A DNA stretch of 16,357 nucleotides from an uncultured Lachnospiraceae bacterium. Lineage in GTDB: Bacteria; Bacillota; Clostridia; Lachnospirales; Lachnospiraceae. The translations under genes and the position numbers were made by a program. Below are positions 13,070-16,357 of the stretch, piece after piece. Numbering within the stretch: position 1 is the first letter of the stretch; the number at the start of each line of letters is the position of its first letter. Below the pieces are notes generated by a model. It did no database searches and was not told where the DNA came from. It saw only the letters and a list, made by a program, of their open reading frames with translations. The stretch covers positions 1-16,357 of the forward strand of contig CAJUSQ010000071.1 in assembly GCA_910588885.1 (NCBI GenBank). The letters are read 5' to 3'.

Positions 13070-15704
13070 GGATCTTGCTCTGAATCTGGTAAAGCGTATT
13101 CATAGCATCCATGGGCGTGAGTCTTGTAATGTCTAACTCCCGGATTTCCGCAATGATATCGTCGTTTTTCACCGTATCGAACAGGGAAATCTGTCCCAGG
13201 TCCGTATCTTCCAATTCCCGTCGTTTTCCGGCTTCCGAAGAAGGCGGTTCCAGGGCAATGCTGCTGACAACGCCGGAAATGTCGTTGGCGCTTAATTCCT
13301 CGGAAATGGCCTTGGCCCGCTCGATTACATTGTCCGGGACCCCGGCCAGCTTTGCCACCTGGATGCCGTAGCTGCGGTCTGCCCCGCCGGGCACGATTTT
13401 CCGAAGGAACACGATGTCGTCGCCTTTTTCCTTTACGGCGATACAGTAATTATTTACATTGTCAAGTTTTCCTTCCAGTTCCGTCAGTTCATGGTAATGG
13501 GTGGCAAACAAGGTCTTGGCCCCCAAAAGTTTGGGATTGCTGATGTGCTCCACCACGGCCCAGGCAATGGAAAGGCCGTCAAAGGTACTGGTGCCCCGGC
13601 CGATTTCATCCAGCACCAAAAGGCTGTTGGCCGTGGCATTCCTTAAAATATTTGCCACCTCGGTCATTTCCACCATAAACGTGCTCTGTCCGGAAGCCAA
13701 GTCGTCCGACGCCCCCACCCGGGTGAAAATCCGGTCCACAATGCCGATTTTAGCCGCAGAGGCAGGCACGAAGCTGCCGATCTGCGCCATCAGCACAATC
13801 AGGGCGGTCTGCCGCATGTAGGTGGATTTTCCGGCCATATTCGGCCCGGTAATAATGGAAATCCGCTTCTTTTCGTTGTCCAGATAGGTATCGTTTGCAA
13901 TAAACAGATCATTATCGATCATTTGTTCGACTACCGGATGCCGGCCGTTTTTGATATCTATAATGCCGGTTTCATTGATGGCGGGCCGGCAGTAATTGCC
14001 CCGCTCAGCCACAAGGGCCAGAGAGGCGAACACGTCCAGCTTGGCAACGGCTTTCGCGGTCTGCTGGATCCGAAGGACCTCCGCCGCAATCTTTTCCCGG
14101 ACTTCCCGGTAAATTTCATATTCCAGCACCACCAGGCGGTCTTCGGCCCCTAAAATCACGTCTTCCAGCTCCTTCAATTCCGGCGTAATATACCGCTCCG
14201 CATTGGCCAGGGTCTGCTTTCTGGTGTAATACTCCGGCACCAGGTTCTGATAGGAATTGGTCACCTCCAGATAATAGCCGAAAACCTTGTTGTATTTGAT
14301 CCGCAGGTTTTTGATGCCGGTCTTTTCCCGCTCCCGGGCTTCCAGCTCCATCAGCCAGGTTTTCCCTTCCTTTTTGGCATGGCGCAGCTTGTCCACCTCT
14401 TCGTGAAAGCCCTCCTTTAAAATATTCCCGTCCCGGATGGAAATGGGAGGCTCTTCCAAGATGGACGCGTCAATGAGCCGGTACAAATCCTCCAGAGGAT
14501 CCAGCTCCTCCTGGATTTTTACAAGCTCCCGGCACTTGAAATCGCAAAGCAGCGTTTTAATATGGGGCAGCATGGAAAGGGAGCTTTTAAAGGCTATCAA
14601 ATCCCTGGGGTTGGCCGTCTGGTAGGTCACCCGGCTGACCAGGCGCTCCATATCGTAAACGGGGTTTAAATACTCCCGAAGCTCCTCCCGGCCCATAACC
14701 TGGCTGTTCAGCTCCTCCACCGCATCCAGCCGCTCTTCGATTTCCCGCTTCTCAATCAGCGGCTGTTCCACAAACGTCCGCAGCATCCTGGCGCCCATGG
14801 CCGTTTTGGTCTTATCCAGCACCCACAGCAGGGAGCCCCGCTTCTGTTTTTCCCGCAGCGTTTCCACCAGCTCCAGATTCCGGCGGGTGGAGCTGTCGAT
14901 AATCATATACTTTCCGGTACTGTACAATTTCAAATGGGACATGTGGCTCAAGGAGGTTTTCTGGGTTTCGTAAAGGTATTTCAGCAGCGCCCCCGCCGCA
15001 ATGGTACCGTAGCCGTAATCCTTTAAGCCCAGGCCCGCCAGATCGGATACCTTAAAATGGGAAAGCAGGATTTGAACTGCCGTTTCGTCGCTGAAATACC
15101 AGGCGTCCAGTGCATATACCGCAATTCCCAGACGGTTTTTCAGATCCTCCAGATCCATGCCGCTCATGTAAAAGGCTTCGTTGCAGATGATTTCGGAAGG
15201 AGCGAACCGATGGATTTCGTCCAAAAGCTTCCGTTCCGTATCCAGCTCCGTCACGTAATAATCCCCGGTGGTTACGTCCGCTATGGAAATCCCGTAGGTA
15301 TCCTCCAGGCATACGATACACATAATATAGATATTCCTGGTTTCGTCCAACGCCTGGGCGTTCAGATTGGTACCCGGGGTGACAATGCGCACCACTTCCC
15401 GCTTCACCAGCCCCCGGGTCTGCTTCGGCTCTTCCATCTGTTCGCAGATCGCCACCTTATAGCCCTTGGCAACCAGCTTGTTCAAATAGCTTTCCAAGGC
15501 ATGGAAAGGGACGCCGCACATGGGCGCCCGCTCGTCCTGGCCGCAGTTTTTCCCGGTCAGGGTGATTTCCAGCTCCTTGGACGCAGTTAAGGCATCCTCG
15601 AAGAACATTTCATAAAAATCCCCCAGACGGTAAAACAGGATACAGTCCGGGTAATCCTTTTTCGTTTCAATATATTGCTGCATCATAGGTGTATATTCTG
15701 CCAA
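13056..15704 (-). CDS. mutS: DNA mismatch repair protein MutS
   Basis: MutS recognises mismatches and small loops and recruits MutL. The 882 residues are the normal MutS1 length. The N-terminal mismatch-binding domain carries the Phe-x-Glu motif at F30-Y-E32 (GDFYEMF). The connector, lever and clamp regions follow. The ATPase domain has Walker A at 620-628 (GPNMAGKST), Walker B at 696-700 (LVLDE) followed by IGRGTSTFDG, and the FATHYHEL motif. The C-terminal dimerisation tail is present. The start is a TTG at 15704-15702. It is supported by AGGAGG ten bases upstream, a nearer AAGG, and the normal MutS opening AEYTPMMQQYIETKKDYPD. The ATG six codons later would cut the conserved start. The gene begins 14 bases after the oxidoreductase stop, whose TAG is part of the ribosome binding site. 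Confidence 0.98.
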   Translation of the reverse strand: MAEYTPMMQQYIETKKDYPDCILFYRLGDFYEMFFEDALTASKELEITLTGKNCGQDERAPMCGVPFHALESYLNKLVAKGYKVAICEQMEEPKQTRGLVKREVVRIVTPGTNLNAQALDETRNIYIMCIVCLEDTYGISIADVTTGDYYVTELDTERKLLDEIHRFAPSEIICNEAFYMSGMDLEDLKNRLGIAVYALDAWYFSDETAVQILLSHFKVSDLAGLGLKDYGYGTIAAGALLKYLYETQKTSLSHMSHLKLYSTGKYMIIDSSTRRNLELVETLREKQKRGSLLWVLDKTKTAMGARMLRTFVEQPLIEKREIEERLDAVEELNSQVMGREELREYLNPVYDMERLVSRVTYQTANPRDLIAFKSSLSMLPHIKTLLCDFKCRELVKIQEELDPLEDLYRLIDASILEEPPISIRDGNILKEGFHEEVDKLRHAKKEGKTWLMELEAREREKTGIKNLRIKYNKVFGYYLEVTNSYQNLVPEYYTRKQTLANAERYITPELKELEDVILGAEDRLVVLEYEIYREVREKIAAEVLRIQQTAKAVAKLDVFASLALVAERGNYCRPAINETGIIDIKNGRHPVVEQMIDNDLFIANDTYLDNEKKRISIITGPNMAGKSTYMRQTALIVLMAQIGSFVPASAAKIGIVDRIFTRVGASDDLASGQSTFMVEMTEVANILRNATANSLLVLDEIGRGTSTFDGLSIAWAVVEHISNPKLLGAKTLFATHYHELTELEGKLDNVNNYCIAVKEKGDDIVFLRKIVPGGADRSYGIQVAKLAGVPDNVIERAKAISEELSANDISGVVSSIALEPPSSEAGKRRELEDTDLGQISLFDTVKNDDIIAEIRELDITRLTPMDAMNTLYQIQSKIRNRW

Positions 15705-15714
15705 AATCCTTGTT

Positions 15715-15720
15715 CCTCCT
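15715..15720 (-). promoter_or_regulatory. mutS ribosome binding site overlapping the preceding stop
   Basis: AGGAGG at 15720-15715 shares bases with the TAG stop (15721-15719) of the upstream oxidoreductase gene. It supports the TTG start of mutS at 15704 and coupled translation. Confidence 0.75.
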
Positions 15721-16357
15721 AATAGTAAAAATTTCCGATGATGGCTTCCGCCACCTTCAGCCCGTCCATGGCCGCCGACAAAATCCCTCCGGCATATCCG
15801 GCCCCTTCCCCGCAGGGATAAACCCCCGGCCGGCTGCTTAAAAAGCCCTCATCCCGCAAAATCCGCACCGGGGAAGAGGTCCTGCTTTCCACTCCGGAAA
15901 GGATGGCGTCCCTTCGGTCAAAGCCCGGGATCTGCCGGGAAAAATCATGGATGCCCTGAATCAGGGAATCCCTTAGCTCTGCCGGAAACAGCTCATGCAG
16001 GGGGCCGAAGGCAGACGCTCCTTTTGTTTGGCTCTCAAAGGATTCATAGCCGCCGCTCTCCCGCTTTGCTTTAAAATCCCCAAACAGCTGCTGGGGAATC
16101 CTGCCCTGCCCGATTTGGAACGCCCCCTCTTCCAGGCGGCGCTGAAATTCAATTCCGGCCAAAGGGCCAAGAGATGTACCGGGGACTTTTGCCGACTTTG
16201 AAAAGTCCTCCGGGGTAACCGTAACGATCACAGCGCTGTTGGCATTCGCCCCGTCCCGGTTCCGGTAGCTCATACCGTTTACCGCCAGACGGCCCGGCTC
16301 CGAAGAGGCGTTTACCACAAAACCGCCGGGGCACATGCAGAAGGAGTAAACGCCCCT
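15719..16357 (-). CDS. NAD(P)/FAD-dependent oxidoreductase of the COG2509 type, C-terminal part (runs off the window)
   Basis: The frame is open to the window edge, so the 5' part of the gene is missing; about 212 codons are visible. The segment opens RGVYSFCMCPGGFVVNASSEPG, which I recognise from uncharacterised FAD-dependent dehydrogenases of COG2509. It continues with GMSYRNRDGANANSA. The C-terminus carries RPGVYPCGEGAGYAGGILSA, the segment that closes the flavin-binding site in this class of flavoproteins. The substrate is unknown. A Met about 7 codons in could be misread as a start, but the conserved sequence continues ahead of it. It ends 14 bases before mutS and shares its stop with the mutS ribosome binding site, so it is the likely upstream member of that operon. 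Confidence 0.88.
   Translation of the reverse strand, partial: RGVYSFCMCPGGFVVNASSEPGRLAVNGMSYRNRDGANANSAVIVTVTPEDFSKSAKVPGTSLGPLAGIEFQRRLEEGAFQIGQGRIPQQLFGDFKAKRESGGYESFESQTKGASAFGPLHELFPAELRDSLIQGIHDFSRQIPGFDRRDAILSGVESRTSSPVRILRDEGFLSSRPGVYPCGEGAGYAGGILSAAMDGLKVAEAIIGNFYY

Overview
The window looks like chromosome from a Gram-positive Firmicute of the class Clostridia, most likely Lachnospiraceae. That placement is an inference. It rests on strong AGGAGG-type ribosome binding sites, frequent TTG and GTG starts, a very long clostridial-style PBP2, a MinCDE system with MinE, and the order radC-mreB-mreC-mreD-PBP2-minC-minD-minE-rodA. All fourteen genes are on the minus strand, so transcription runs from high to low coordinates. 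Both ends of the window cut through a gene.

The upstream block (16357 to 8620) contains the C-terminal part of a COG2509-type FAD oxidoreductase, mutS, mutL, miaA and a PLP-dependent methionine gamma-lyase-family gene. Spacing is tight: the oxidoreductase stop codon lies inside the mutS ribosome binding site. MutS and MutL are complete and carry all their key motifs, including the MutL endonuclease metal site. The 84-bp mutS-mutL spacer holds a degenerate 29-bp-period repeat that extends into the mutS 3' end.

The two blocks are separated by 310 bp (8310-8619), the only long gap. It holds a palindromic, multi-hairpin element of about 161 bp (8429-8589) bounded by a perfect 13-bp inverted repeat. 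It also holds two copies of a 31-bp direct repeat 157 bp apart, one of which overlaps the stop codon of the lyase-family gene. A plausible promoter for the next operon follows.

The downstream block (8309 to 1) is a cell-shape and division operon: radC, mreB, mreC, mreD, PBP2 (mrdA/pbpA), minC, minD, minE and the start of rodA. MreBCD, PBP2 and RodA form the elongasome that builds the lateral wall. MinCDE places the division septum. Two of these proteins are unusual. MreB lacks the usual catalytic Glu (Lys instead) and the phosphate-2 Asp (Asn instead). PBP2 carries about 250 extra residues before its transpeptidase domain.

Most of the window is ordinary housekeeping DNA. I found no clear new multi-gene system. 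The structured repeat at 8429-8625 and the altered MreB active site deserve the closest look.
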